34,067 nucleotides of DNA from JBBQKF01 sp038326615 (GCA_038326615.1 JBBQKF010000026.1:1-34067); one strand, 5' to 3'; shown: positions 23,815 to 33,423, counted from the first letter of the stretch. Notes: generated from the sequence alone by a model not told the origin. A program made the numbers and translations.

Positions 23815-24747
23815 TCAATTCCCTATTTTGCGAAATCTCATGTACCTTTCGCGAACGAGTTCACTCGGTTGTTTTTTAATTTGAACATCGAGAAATTTGC
23901 GAATTTCAGATCTCAATGGAGCAAATGAATCAGATAATTCCTGACCTGCAAACATGCTTTTTGTACTAAGGCTTGTAATCTCGTCGCCATCGTCATTCTG
24001 ATCATCACTTTTCAAATTTGCATTTTCTTTTTTTTCAGTGCTCTTTTGCGAAGCATCCTCAGTTTCTTTATTTGCGACTTCACTTTTCTCAAGGCTTTTA
24101 CCAAAAGGAATAATTTTTTCTATAACATCCATTCCTAGTAAATCTTCATCGGTAATCTTTAAGCATTCAGCAGCTTCGGCGTTTTTACCAGAATCTTTCC
24201 ATAAGATACTTGCGCAACCTTCTGGGGAAATTACAGAATAGACTGAGTTTTCCATCATCCATACTTGATCTGCAACTGCTAAAGCAAGAGCGCCACCGCT
24301 ACCACCTTCTCCTATAAGAATTGAGAGAACAGGGGTTTTAAGGGTCATCATTTCCATTAAATTTTCTGCAATGGCTTGTCCCTGACCTCTTTCTTCAGCA
24401 CCAATTCCACAAAATGCGCCAGAGGTGTCAATAAAACATATTACCGGACGTTTAAATTTTTCGGCTTGCTTCATTAATCTAAGTGCTTTTCTGTATCCTT
24501 CGGGATGAGCAGATCCAAAATTTCTTAAAATTTTGTCTTTGGTATCTGTACCTTTTTCAAGACCGATAACAGTACATGGAATCCCTTCAAATGAAGCTAT
24601 TCCAGATATTATAGCCTTATCATCGCCATATCTTCTGTCTCCAGCAAACGTAAGAAATCCATCAAAAAGTTCCTTTATATATGCAATGCTGGTTGGTCTG
24701 TCCTTTGCTCTTGCAATTTTAACTTTTTCGTATGCGCTAATTTTCAT
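23815..24747 (-). CDS. accA: Acetyl-CoA carboxylase carboxyltransferase subunit alpha
   Basis: With AccD it transfers the carboxyl group from carboxybiotin to acetyl-CoA, giving malonyl-CoA. The crotonase-type core shows RPTSIAYIKELFDGF, DTSGAFCGIGAEERGQG (about residues 107-123) and GEGGSGGALALA (about 146-157). An acidic/Lys/Ser-rich linker of about 40 residues (around 217-257, KSEVANKETEDAS then DDQNDDGDE) is inserted before the C-terminal helix, where the family normally has a short connection. ATG 24747 is used here; GTG 24756 with a weak AGG is the alternative and adds three residues. It is the last gene of the fab/acc cluster, 34 or 43 bases after accD. Confidence 0.95.
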   Translation of the reverse strand: MKISAYEKVKIARAKDRPTSIAYIKELFDGFLTFAGDRRYGDDKAIISGIASFEGIPCTVIGLEKGTDTKDKILRNFGSAHPEGYRKALRLMKQAEKFKRPVICFIDTSGAFCGIGAEERGQGQAIAENLMEMMTLKTPVLSILIGEGGSGGALALAVADQVWMMENSVYSVISPEGCASILWKDSGKNAEAAECLKITDEDLLGMDVIEKIIPFGKSLEKSEVANKETEDASQKSTEKKENANLKSDDQNDDGDEITSLSTKSMFAGQELSDSFAPLRSEIRKFLDVQIKKQPSELVRERYMRFRKIGN

Positions 24748-24790
24748 TATCTGCACAAAGCCTGACTGTAATCAGACTCTTTCTCCTTTA

Positions 24791-25663
24791 CTAATTTTTG
24801 TGAAGCAGTAAAACACGTGCGAGATATTCTTTCATATCGCCCCTGTCAACAATTGCATCAAGAAACCCTTTTTCTATTAAAAACTCTGCCGACTGAAAGC
24901 CTTCTGGTAAAGTCTGTTTAATAGTTTGTTCAATAACTCGTGGCCCAGCAAATCCTATTAGTGCTTTTGGTTCGGAAATTATTATGTCACCTTCCATCGC
25001 AAAACTAGCTGTAACGCCACCAGTCGTGGGATTTGTGAGAACAGCAATATATAAAAGTCCTGCATCGCTATGAAGTTTTACTGCACCACTTGTCTTAGCC
25101 ATCTGCATCAAAGAAAGTATACCTTCTTGCATACGAGCTCCACCAGAAACGCAAAATACAATTACAGGAAGGTTCTCTTCAAGAGCGTATTCAAAAGCTC
25201 TTGTTATCTTTTCACCAACAACACATCCCATACTGCCCATAATAAAAGCAGCTTCCATAACACATATTACTGCTGACATATCATTAATTAGGCATTTACC
25301 AGTAATTACAGCTTCCAATTCGCCAGTGGATTTTTTTGCACTCTCAAGCTTACCATCATAATTAGGGAAAGAAATTCTATTTTTAGAAGTCATTGCCTTG
25401 TCAAATTCAACAAAACTTCTTTCATCTGTAACAAGAGAAATCCGCTCACGTGCGGTCAGTCTAAAATGATAATTGCAATTCGGACAAACCTGATTGTTGC
25501 CTTTTATATCGCTCGCAAGGGACGCTTTTTTGCAGTCAGGGCAGGATTTCCACAATTCATCAGGTATGCTTGGTTCTTCATGTGCTTTTTTGCCAATCAG
25601 TTTATTCTTGTTATGCGCCTCAAGCCACAAATCTGGCTTTTTAAATGAATTCTTATTTAACAT
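24791..25663 (-). CDS. accD: Acetyl-CoA carboxylase carboxyltransferase subunit beta
   Basis: Partner of AccA. The 290 residues carry the N-terminal four-Cys zinc ribbon (CPDCKK at about residue 41, CPNCNYH at about 60), then the carboxyltransferase core with VCVMEAAFIMGSMG, SGGARMQEG (oxyanion region, about residue 180) and NPTTGGVTASFA. The ATG at 25663 follows GGAAG at about eight bases. It sits 33 bases after accC and just ahead of accA, the usual accC-accD-accA order. Confidence 0.96.
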   Translation of the reverse strand: MLNKNSFKKPDLWLEAHNKNKLIGKKAHEEPSIPDELWKSCPDCKKASLASDIKGNNQVCPNCNYHFRLTARERISLVTDERSFVEFDKAMTSKNRISFPNYDGKLESAKKSTGELEAVITGKCLINDMSAVICVMEAAFIMGSMGCVVGEKITRAFEYALEENLPVIVFCVSGGARMQEGILSLMQMAKTSGAVKLHSDAGLLYIAVLTNPTTGGVTASFAMEGDIIISEPKALIGFAGPRVIEQTIKQTLPEGFQSAEFLIEKGFLDAIVDRGDMKEYLARVLLLHKN

Positions 25664-25696
25664 CCGAAAAACTTCCTTTCTTTTACTTGATAGTCA

Positions 25697-27070
25697 TTAT
25701 GAAATTTCGTGTTTCTTTTCACTTTGAATCATTTGTTCAAGTATTTCATTCATGAATCCTGTGTCGTATTTGCCTGAAAGGAATCTTTTATCCTTAAGAA
25801 TTTTTCTTTGTAATTCGCGGTTATGTGTGACACCTTCAATAACTAGCTCACAAAGTGCAGCTTGCATTTTTCTAATAGCTTCGCCTCTTGTTTTAGAATA
25901 AACTATAAGCTTCCCAATCATTGAGTCATAAAAAGGAGGAATTACATATCCTTGAAATATTGCCGAATCAAATCTTACTCCAGGGCCACCAGGGACGTGT
26001 AAAAGATTTATTGAACCACTTTGTGGACGGAAGTTAAAATTAGGATCCTCAGCATTTATACGGCATTCAATAGCATGTCCTGACATGTGGATGTCCTCTT
26101 GTTTAAAAGGTAATGGAAGGCCGAAAGCAACGCGTATCTGCCACTGCACAAGATCAATTCCTGTAACCATTTCTGTAACAGGATGCTCGACTTGAAGCCT
26201 TGTGTTCATTTCCATGAAATAGAAATTGCCAGTTAAGTCATAAAGAAATTCGATTGTTCCAGCATTTGTATATTTTGTAGCTAATACAGCTTTTGTTGCA
26301 ACATCAATCATTCTTGCTCTTGTTTCTTCAGAAATTGCTGGCGAAGGGCTCTCTTCGATAAGCTTTTGATTCTTTCGCTGTACCGAGCATTCACGTTCGC
26401 CAAGGCAAACAACATTTCCGTGTTTATCTGCCAAAATCTGCATTTCAATATGTTTAACAGGAGAGAGATATTTTTCCATGTACACGGCGCCATCTCCAAA
26501 AGCACTTAAGGCTTCCTGAGAAGCTGTAGAAAATGCATGATCAAACTCTTCCGGCGCATTTACAAGTCTAATACCCCGTCCACCCCCGCCACTGCGAGCT
26601 TTAATAAGCAAAGGAAATCCGATTTCAATTGCTTTTTCTTTCGCCTGTGCTCTGTCAAGTATGACTTCACTTCCTGGAATAACAGGTACACCCGCTTCAA
26701 TCATTGTCTTACGGGCTATATTCTTATCTCCCATTCGGGATATAATTTCTGATGAAGGACCAATAAATTCGATATTGCATTTTTCGCATAATGATGCAAA
26801 CGTTGAATTTTCTGATAAAAGGCCATAGCCTGGGTGTATTGCCTGTGATTTTGTTGCAACAGCAGCTGTCAATATTGCGCCCATATTCAAATAACTATCC
26901 ACGACTTTCGGGCCACCGATACAATAACTTTCGTCTGCCATGCTTACATGCATAGCGTTTTTATCAGCCTGTGAATAAATGGCAACAGTTTCTATTCCCA
27001 TTTCTTTACAAGCACGTATAATTCGGACTGCAATTTCTCCACGGTTAGCGATCAATATTTTTGAAAACAT
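25697..27070 (-). CDS. accC: Biotin carboxylase AccC
   Basis: ATP-grasp enzyme that carboxylates the biotin on AccB with bicarbonate. The 457 residues begin MFSKILIANRGEIAVRIIRA. The Gly-rich ATP lid KARSGGGGRGIR is near residue 158, EMNTRLQVEHPVTE near 288 and the C-terminal biotin carboxylase domain ends near 445. The ATG follows GGAGGA. It lies 31 bases after fabZ and 33 before accD. Confidence 0.97.
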   Translation of the reverse strand: MFSKILIANRGEIAVRIIRACKEMGIETVAIYSQADKNAMHVSMADESYCIGGPKVVDSYLNMGAILTAAVATKSQAIHPGYGLLSENSTFASLCEKCNIEFIGPSSEIISRMGDKNIARKTMIEAGVPVIPGSEVILDRAQAKEKAIEIGFPLLIKARSGGGGRGIRLVNAPEEFDHAFSTASQEALSAFGDGAVYMEKYLSPVKHIEMQILADKHGNVVCLGERECSVQRKNQKLIEESPSPAISEETRARMIDVATKAVLATKYTNAGTIEFLYDLTGNFYFMEMNTRLQVEHPVTEMVTGIDLVQWQIRVAFGLPLPFKQEDIHMSGHAIECRINAEDPNFNFRPQSGSINLLHVPGGPGVRFDSAIFQGYVIPPFYDSMIGKLIVYSKTRGEAIRKMQAALCELVIEGVTHNRELQRKILKDKRFLSGKYDTGFMNEILEQMIQSEKKHEIS

Positions 27071-27101
27071 GAATAGATCCTCCGCTATTTATTTAAAATA
27101 A

Positions 27102-27524
27102 TCAGGCCTGTGCAGGTACCAATGCAAAAGAAAATTCTGCACTGACTGCGAGCTTTCCGTTAACTTTGCCGGTTGCTTTGGCAAAAAAGAAATTCCCACG
27201 CTCTCTTACCATCTGGCATTCGATATCAAGTGTGTCTCCGGGAACGACTTTCTGACGAAATTTAACCATATTAAGTCCCGTAAAATAAGGAGTTGCACCT
27301 TTGATCCGATTCGCCAAAATAACTGCGCCGGTTTGCGCCATCATTTCACAAAGAATAACACCCGGAACGACTGGATTGCCTGGAAAATGACCCTGCAAAA
27401 AGAATTCATCTCCTCTTACATGGTACTTTCCAATAGCTGTTTTTTCGTCGGTTACAGTCGCTTCATCAACTAATAACATTGGTTCTCTATGTGGTATTAT
27501 TTGTTTAATTTCTTCTCTGTTCAT
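27102..27524 (-). CDS. fabZ: 3-hydroxyacyl-ACP dehydratase FabZ
   Basis: Hot-dog-fold dehydratase that converts 3-hydroxyacyl-ACP to trans-2-enoyl-ACP in elongation. The 140 residues show PHREPMLLVD near the start, the active-site segment HFPGNPVVPG at 46-55 with catalytic His46, and Glu60 in GVILCEMMAQ. The ATG at 27524 has an AGGAAAGG site. It lies between accB and accC, the common clostridial position. Confidence 0.96.
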   Translation of the reverse strand: MNREEIKQIIPHREPMLLVDEATVTDEKTAIGKYHVRGDEFFLQGHFPGNPVVPGVILCEMMAQTGAVILANRIKGATPYFTGLNMVKFRQKVVPGDTLDIECQMVRERGNFFFAKATGKVNGKLAVSAEFSFALVPAQA

Positions 27525-27555
27525 ATTAAATCCCTTTCCTAGTAGGCTTTTAGTT

Positions 27556-28095
27556 TTATTTTAACTTAAACATAACTTGCGCAAATTCAACTATTTGACC
27601 GTTTTCAACGCAAATTTCTGCAACTTCGCCTTCTTTTTCTGCTAAGATTTCGTTCATTAGTTTCATAGCTTCGATTATGCAAAGAACCTGACCTTTTTTT
27701 ACCCGGTCACCGACTTTTACAAAAACTTCAGCATCAGGCGCCGGAGCAGTGTAATAAACTCCAAGCATAGGCGATTTAATTTCACTCCACCCTGTTTCGT
27801 TCTTTTTTTCTGATTTGTCTAGAGCAGATGTATCAACAATGCCAGCGCCATTTTCCGAAACACGCTCTAATCCTGTGTTTGTTGAATTGCCAGACTGGAT
27901 TGATCTCGATTGATCCGAACTCAATTGTGTTGAGCCAGATGATTGTATCATTGGGTCATAAAAATTATGCTGGCGACTCCTTGTGACATCGTCTTTACCT
28001 ATTCGGATACGATATCCGGATTCTTCTAGTTCGAAGGAGGTGATATTTGATTTTTCAACTATGGAAATCAGTTCTTTAATTTGTTCAACATTCAT
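27556..28095 (-). CDS. accB: Biotin carboxyl carrier protein AccB
   Basis: Carries biotin between AccC and AccA/AccD. The 179 residues have an N-terminal helix, a Ser/Gln/Asn-rich flexible linker (about 45-100), and a C-terminal biotinyl domain with EAMKLM at 142-147; Lys145 is the biotinylated residue. The thumb region characteristic of AccB (YYTAPAPDAEVFVKVGDRV) is present. The ATG follows a GGAGG-type site. It is 13 bases after fabF, so clearly cotranscribed. Confidence 0.96.
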   Translation of the reverse strand: MNVEQIKELISIVEKSNITSFELEESGYRIRIGKDDVTRSRQHNFYDPMIQSSGSTQLSSDQSRSIQSGNSTNTGLERVSENGAGIVDTSALDKSEKKNETGWSEIKSPMLGVYYTAPAPDAEVFVKVGDRVKKGQVLCIIEAMKLMNEILAEKEGEVAEICVENGQIVEFAQVMFKLK

Positions 28096-28108
28096 GTTTT
28101 TTCCTCCG

Positions 28109-29413
28109 TTATTTTATTAACCTTGCAGGTTTGATTACAATACATGCATTGTGTCCGCCAAAGCCCAGTGAAGTTGAAAAAGCCATATCTACAACTATAT
28201 GACGTGCAATATTCGGAGTATAATCCAAGTCGCAGTCATCATCCTTTTCTTTGTATCCAATGGTGGGTGGTATAATGCCTTCCAACATGGCCTTAGTAGC
28301 AACAATTACCTCCAAAGCGCCCGCTGCTCCTAACATATGTCCTGTCATGGATTTTGTGGAACTAATCATCACCTTGTATGCCAATTCATCTCCAAGTGCT
28401 TTCTTTATTGCTAAAGTTTCTGTCTTGTCGTTTAATGGAGTACTTGTTCCATGCGCATTAATATAAATAGCACCACTAGCTTTAACCAATTTTTCGTATT
28501 CTTTATCATCTTTAAACGCATCATTCAAAGCAATAGTTATTGAGTTTGCAGCGCCCTGGGCTGTCGGATCAGGAGCAGTAATATGATAAGCATCACAAGT
28601 ATTTCCATATCCCACAATTTCTCCATAAATTGTAGCACCACGATTTTTCGCGTGTTCAAGTTCTTCTAGAATCAAGATACCTGAACCCTCTGCAATTACA
28701 AATCCATCGCGTCTTTTGTCGAAAGGAATTGATGCACAGGTTGGATCATTTCGTTTTGATAATGCCATGCAGTTAGTAAATCCGGCAACAGAAATTGGTG
28801 TTATAGAGGCTTCACATCCACCAGCAATAATTACATCTGCGCGGTCTCCCTTGATAGCAAAAAAAGCTTCACCGATTGCGTGACTTCCGGTCGCACAGGC
28901 AGTAACAACTGGAAGACAAGGTCCTTTTGCATCATACTGAATTGCAATGGTACCTGCTGCAATATTCCCAATCATCATCGGAACAAAAAACGGTGAAACC
29001 CTTGCAGGGCCCTCTTTCAGCAATTTTTCGGTTTCGTTGACAAAAGTGTTCATTCCGCCAATCCCTGAGCCTACATATACACCAAATCGCTCTGGATCAA
29101 CTCCTTGCATTGTTACAGTTCCTTTAAACCCGTCAGAGAAATCTGCCAGTTTACTGTCCTTCATTGCCATTGCCGCAGCTGCAACTCCATATTGACAGTA
29201 AAGGTCCATTTTTCTGACCTGATTTTTCTCAATATAAAGCGTCGGATCAAAATTTTTAACTTCTGCAGCTATCTTAACCTTATAATCGGTCGTGTCAAAT
29301 CGTGTAAGTTCTCCGATTCCGCATTTTCCTGCAATCAGGCTATCCCAGGTCTGATTTAAATCATTCCCTACCGGCGTTACTGCGCCCATCCCAGTTATTA
29401 CTACTCTTCTCAT
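28109..29413 (-). CDS. fabF: 3-oxoacyl-ACP synthase II FabF
   Basis: Condensing enzyme for chain elongation. The 434 residues start RRVVITGMGAVTPVGND. The nucleophile Cys173 is in TACATGSH, and the catalytic histidines are in NAHGTSTPLND (near residue 321) and STKSMTGHMLGAAG (near 356), making the Cys-His-His triad. It is slightly longer than the usual 410-415 because of small surface insertions around residues 92-106. The ribosome site GGGATAA is modest. It lies 98 bases after fabG. Confidence 0.96.
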   Translation of the reverse strand: MRRVVITGMGAVTPVGNDLNQTWDSLIAGKCGIGELTRFDTTDYKVKIAAEVKNFDPTLYIEKNQVRKMDLYCQYGVAAAAMAMKDSKLADFSDGFKGTVTMQGVDPERFGVYVGSGIGGMNTFVNETEKLLKEGPARVSPFFVPMMIGNIAAGTIAIQYDAKGPCLPVVTACATGSHAIGEAFFAIKGDRADVIIAGGCEASITPISVAGFTNCMALSKRNDPTCASIPFDKRRDGFVIAEGSGILILEELEHAKNRGATIYGEIVGYGNTCDAYHITAPDPTAQGAANSITIALNDAFKDDKEYEKLVKASGAIYINAHGTSTPLNDKTETLAIKKALGDELAYKVMISSTKSMTGHMLGAAGALEVIVATKAMLEGIIPPTIGYKEKDDDCDLDYTPNIARHIVVDMAFSTSLGFGGHNACIVIKPARLIK

Positions 29414-29511
29414 TGAATTATCCCACGCTTTCTTTGCTTTTTGCGTTTATTACTAATTGTTTAATTATTTATCTCTTGCTCGATATTTTAAGAGTTTTTC
29501 TATTTTTCTAA

Positions 29512-30252
29512 TTACATTGCAAGTCCGCCATCCACACGGATGACCTCGCCAGTAACATAGCTTGACAAATCGCTTGCAAGAAACAAAGCTACATTTGCTA
29601 TATCTTCAGGAAGTCCCTGCCTCTTAAGTGGAATCATGTTCATAAAGGATTCTTTAACCTTGTCATTAAGCTGCCCTGTCATATCGGTTTGGATAAATCC
29701 AGGAGCTATTGCATTACACAAAACATTTCTTCCGCCAAGTTCCTTAGCAACTGACTTAGTCAATCCAATAAGGCCTGCTTTTGCGCTTGAATAATTAGCC
29801 TGCCCGGCATTTCCTGTCAATCCCACAACGGACGAAATATTGATGATTCTTCCACTTCTTTTCTTCATAAAATGTGAATAAGTGTGTTTAATCATATTAA
29901 ATGCGCCGGTAAGATTAATCTGTATTACGCGGTTAAAATCCTCTTCTTTCATTGAAAGAATCAGTCCATCTCTTGTTATACCTGCGTTATTCACGAGAAT
30001 ATCAATTCCGCCGAAATCTGAAATAACCTGATCGACAAGTTCCTTAGTTTTTGCAAAATCCGATATGTCGCAGAAATAGACTCTGCAAGTAACCCCTAGT
30101 TCCTCGATTTCACTTCTAGTCTTCTCTGCATTTTCTGGGTTTCCTACATCAACGACTGCTATATTTGCTCCCTGAGATGCATATTTTTTTGCTATAGCAC
30201 ATCCGATTCCTCTTGAGGCGCCTGTAATTAATGCTGTTTTTCCTTTTAACAT
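29512..30252 (-). CDS. fabG: 3-oxoacyl-ACP reductase FabG
   Basis: NADPH-dependent short-chain dehydrogenase that reduces 3-oxoacyl-ACP. The 246 residues have the cofactor motif GASRGIG at 11-17, NNAG at 88-91, and catalytic Ser141, Tyr154 and Lys158 (SSVVG, YSSAK). An in-frame start at 30300 is open, but the ATG at 30252 follows GGAGA and gives the standard family beginning. It is 80 bases after fabD. Confidence 0.96.
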   Translation of the reverse strand: MLKGKTALITGASRGIGCAIAKKYASQGANIAVVDVGNPENAEKTRSEIEELGVTCRVYFCDISDFAKTKELVDQVISDFGGIDILVNNAGITRDGLILSMKEEDFNRVIQINLTGAFNMIKHTYSHFMKKRSGRIINISSVVGLTGNAGQANYSSAKAGLIGLTKSVAKELGGRNVLCNAIAPGFIQTDMTGQLNDKVKESFMNMIPLKRQGLPEDIANVALFLASDLSSYVTGEVIRVDGGLAM

Positions 30253-30332
30253 TTTTTCGTCTCCTTTTGTTTCTTGTTGTGGTAATATCCTATCCCTCAA
30301 CGTATTGTTGTATTACTTTTATAATCTATGCT

Positions 30333-31268
30333 CTATTTACAATTAGAAAGATAATTGTGAATTATTTCAACTGTTTGGAGAAGGGATTTCTCATCCTCGA
30401 CATTTGCGACGATTGCTTCTGGAAATATTTTCCTGATAAGTCCGCACAAAACTCTACCAGGACCAATTTCAATAAATACTTCCACACCATCCCGTTTCAT
30501 CGATTCAATAGTTTTGCTCCACAAAACCGGACTTTTGACCTGTTCAGCAATTCTTTGACTGATGAGATTCTCTTCTAATATTTCTCCGGTCACATTGGAA
30601 TATATTGGGAATTTAGGTGTCGAAAAAGTCTTATCAGATATAAGCTGCTCTATTGTTTTGCTAGCCATTTCCATCAAAGGACTGTGAAATGCACCGCTTA
30701 CAGAGAGCAAAATGCCTTTACATCCAAGTGTCTGGCAATCTTCCATAACTGCCTTAACAGATTCATCTATTCCTGAAATCACCGTCTGTCCAGGGCAATT
30801 GTAATTTACAGTCCAAACCTGATCATAGCGTGAACAGATTTTCTCAATTTCCTTAGCGTCAAGTCTTAGAATAGCCGCCATTTTTCCTGTTTTTAGTGAC
30901 GCAGCTTTATTCATTGCCACACCACGCTTCATTATAAAATCAAACCATTCTTCCAGTGTGAAAAGCTCCGAATATGTAAGTGCAGCTATTTCACCTAAAG
31001 AAAATCCAGCAACAGCATCCGGCAAAATACCTTTTTCTTCAATAGCAGCAGCTAAAGCCATTTCAACTGCGAAAATACAAGGTTGTGTGTTTTCTGTTAT
31101 TGAAAGTTCCTCTTTGTTTGCATTAAAGCACTGATTTGATGTCCCTGGTCTAATACTGTCAAGTCTTTCAAAAACGTCTCGGGCTGCTTTTGAGCTTTCG
31201 TAAATCTCTTTACCCATTCCTTGGTATTGAGCGCCTTGTCCTGCAAAAACAAATGCTATTTTACCCAT
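30333..31268 (-). CDS. fabD: Malonyl-CoA:ACP transacylase FabD
   Basis: Loads malonyl groups onto ACP. The 311 residues show the QGAQYQGMG motif at 11-19, the nucleophile Ser90 in GFSLGE, and catalytic His in SGAFHSPLM (near residue 198). The start overlaps the fabK end by 13 bases with GGGGAGCAAGTCA as ribosome site, so translation is coupled to fabK. Confidence 0.96.
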   Translation of the reverse strand: MGKIAFVFAGQGAQYQGMGKEIYESSKAARDVFERLDSIRPGTSNQCFNANKEELSITENTQPCIFAVEMALAAAIEEKGILPDAVAGFSLGEIAALTYSELFTLEEWFDFIMKRGVAMNKAASLKTGKMAAILRLDAKEIEKICSRYDQVWTVNYNCPGQTVISGIDESVKAVMEDCQTLGCKGILLSVSGAFHSPLMEMASKTIEQLISDKTFSTPKFPIYSNVTGEILEENLISQRIAEQVKSPVLWSKTIESMKRDGVEVFIEIGPGRVLCGLIRKIFPEAIVANVEDEKSLLQTVEIIHNYLSNCK

Positions 31269-32203
31269 TGACTTGCTCCCCTTAAAAGAGTCTCTGCTTC
31301 CTGAAACATTTCCAAAATCATTTCCTTTGATGTTTGTTCTTTTTTAACCATTGCCGCAACCTGACCGGCCATAAAACAACCTTTCAATTCATCGCCGTCA
31401 AGAACAGCTACTCTAAGAGCGCCTCCACCCATTTTTTCTAAATCTTCATTAGAATAAGAAGGGTCTTTCTCACATTGTGCAAATTCTCTCGAGAAGGTGC
31501 TCTTTAATGAACGAACCGGATGTCCAAGTTTTCTTCCTGTAACAATCGTGTCAATGTCTCTAGCATGAAGAACTCTTTCTTTATATGTTTGGCTAATAGT
31601 ACATTCCGTTGCGACCAGAAAACGTGTTCCTACTTGAACCCCTACAGCCCCAAGCATCAATGCTGCTGCAATTCCTCTTCCGTCAGCGATACCACCAGCA
31701 GCAATAACAGGAATCTGAACTGAATCAACTACCTGAGGCACCAATGTCATAGTTGTCAGATCGCCGACATGTCCGCCGGATTCTCCGCCCTCTGCGATGA
31801 CAGCAAAAGCACCGTTACGTTCTGCTAATTTTGCAAAAGCAGTAGATGGTACGACAGGCATAACTTTTATTCCGGCATCATTCCATGCTTTCATGAATTT
31901 CCCCGGGTTACCTGCACCAGTAGTAACAAATTTTACTTTTTCTTCAATTACAATCTGAGCTACTTCATTGACGAAAGGGCTAAGAAGCATGATATTCACA
32001 CCAAATCCCTTGTCTGTCATTTCCTTAGCTTTGCGAATCTCAGCACGAAGCTGATCAGCATTGCTATTCATCGCCGAAATCAGTCCTAAACCCCCAGCAT
32101 TACTGACTGCACTTGCTAAGCTGGCATTTGCTACCCATGCCATACCCCCTTGAATAATAGGATATTCAATCTCTAATAATTCGCATAATTTCGTAGTAAT
32201 CAA
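31256..32203 (-). CDS. fabK: FMN-dependent enoyl-ACP reductase FabK
   Basis: Triclosan-tolerant flavin enoyl reductase of the nitronate monooxygenase-like barrel family, which completes the elongation cycle in place of FabI. The 315 residues start with EYPIIQGGMAWVANASLA. GGESGGHVGDLTT (near 137) and PVIAAGGIADGRG (near 163) are the phosphate-binding loops for FMN. The start codon is TTG at 32203 with a strong GGAGG seven bases ahead; no ATG lies nearby. The unusual start may limit expression. It follows fabH by 257 bases and overlaps fabD. Confidence 0.94.
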   Translation of the reverse strand: MITTKLCELLEIEYPIIQGGMAWVANASLASAVSNAGGLGLISAMNSNADQLRAEIRKAKEMTDKGFGVNIMLLSPFVNEVAQIVIEEKVKFVTTGAGNPGKFMKAWNDAGIKVMPVVPSTAFAKLAERNGAFAVIAEGGESGGHVGDLTTMTLVPQVVDSVQIPVIAAGGIADGRGIAAALMLGAVGVQVGTRFLVATECTISQTYKERVLHARDIDTIVTGRKLGHPVRSLKSTFSREFAQCEKDPSYSNEDLEKMGGGALRVAVLDGDELKGCFMAGQVAAMVKKEQTSKEMILEMFQEAETLLRGASQWVK

Positions 32204-32297
32204 TGTTTTTCCTCCTGCAACGGTAAATATTTTACCTTTTTCGTAAATATTATTATTTTATCATTTCACTTTAAATATTAGTCATTTCTTTAATACA

Positions 32298-32438
32298 AAT
32301 CTATTTTATTTTATTTACCTTATATTTTGATTATTGTAATACAAACTCCAAATTGCTTTAAATACCGTATATTTTGATTATTAGTATACAAATTCTAAAT
32401 TGTTTTATTTACTTTATATTTTGATTATTAGTATCCAT
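32298..32438. repeat. 47-bp tandem repeat x3, fabH-fabK gap
   Basis: Three consecutive 47-base units (32298-32344, 32345-32391, 32392-32438) share TATATTTTGATTATT and a downstream GTAT/GTAAT-A-CA box; units 2 and 3 are most alike. They fill most of the 257-base gap 32204-32460, where many clostridial clusters carry acpP. No open frame resembling acyl carrier protein is present. Confidence 0.85.
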
Positions 32439-32460
32439 ATTTCTTTATTTGTTTAAAATC

Positions 32461-33423
32461 TTATTCTTTTTCCCACCTAATTACACATGCGCCTGTTGTA
32501 AGACCCCCACCGAATGCAACCATAACAATAAGCTGCCCCTTCTTAAGTTTCCCATCGCGATTAAGCTCGTCGAGTAAAATCGGAATACTCCCAGCAGATG
32601 TATTGCCATACTGATCAAGATTCGAGAAAAATTCCGCGTTTTCCATTTTTAATTTCATTTTTGCTGCTTGAATTATTCTCTGATTGGCCTGATGCAAAAC
32701 AACAACATTTATATCGTTTTTATCAAGTCCTGCCATAGAAATAACTGCTTCAACTTCTTGTAAAATGCAATTTACTGCAAACTTAAAAACTTCTTTACCA
32801 TTCATTTTTAAAGTTTGACTTTTAAACGTATTTGCTGAAAATGGACTATTCCCATTGGTATTGGGAATTGAAAGAATATCTGAATTTCCGCTTGCTGTAA
32901 TTTTTATCGATAAAAGGCTATCGCCTTCGCCAAGGACAACGGCACCGCCACCATCACCGAATAATACACATGTATTACGGTCTGTCCAGTCAACCAATTT
33001 TGACATCATCTCGAAAGCTACAACAAGAACTTTCTTTACTTTACCGCTTCTGAAATAACTGTCAGCAATGTCAAGACTATATAAAAATCCTGAACACGCC
33101 GCATTAACATCGTATGATGGACAATTTGCTCCAATTCCTTGTTGGATCACACATGCCTGTGAAGGTGTCATGAAATCTCCCCGGATTGTCGCGCAAATTA
33201 TCAAGTCAAGCTCTTCAGGTTTCGTCCCGGAATTCTCAAGTGCAAGTTTTGATGCTTCAATGCTCAAAAACGTCATTGTTTCACAAGTTGATATATGGCG
33301 GTTGGAAATTCCTGTTCTTGTAACAATCCATTCATCATTTGTATCGACAAGAAGAGAAAGATCGTTGTTACTAACAATTTTTCCCGGCACACATTTCCCC
33401 GTACCAAGTATTTTAAAACTCAT
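32461..33423 (-). CDS. fabH: 3-oxoacyl-ACP synthase III FabH
   Basis: Initiates fatty acid synthesis by condensing acyl-CoA with malonyl-ACP. The 320 residues hold the complete triad Cys110 (NAACSGF), His244 (LHQANQRI) and Asn274 (GNTSAGS), with the usual EWIVTRTGI start region and GGG near the C terminus. The ATG at 33423 has AGGAG 13 bases upstream, a long spacing, but no better start is in frame. It is the first gene of the cluster. Confidence 0.96.
   Translation of the reverse strand: MSFKILGTGKCVPGKIVSNNDLSLLVDTNDEWIVTRTGISNRHISTCETMTFLSIEASKLALENSGTKPEELDLIICATIRGDFMTPSQACVIQQGIGANCPSYDVNAACSGFLYSLDIADSYFRSGKVKKVLVVAFEMMSKLVDWTDRNTCVLFGDGGGAVVLGEGDSLLSIKITASGNSDILSIPNTNGNSPFSANTFKSQTLKMNGKEVFKFAVNCILQEVEAVISMAGLDKNDINVVVLHQANQRIIQAAKMKLKMENAEFFSNLDQYGNTSAGSIPILLDELNRDGKLKKGQLIVMVAFGGGLTTGACVIRWEKE

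Noticed and set aside
32298..32438. 47-bp repeats considered as a CRISPR array
   Set aside because: The units abut with no unique spacers, they differ from each other, and no cas gene is present.
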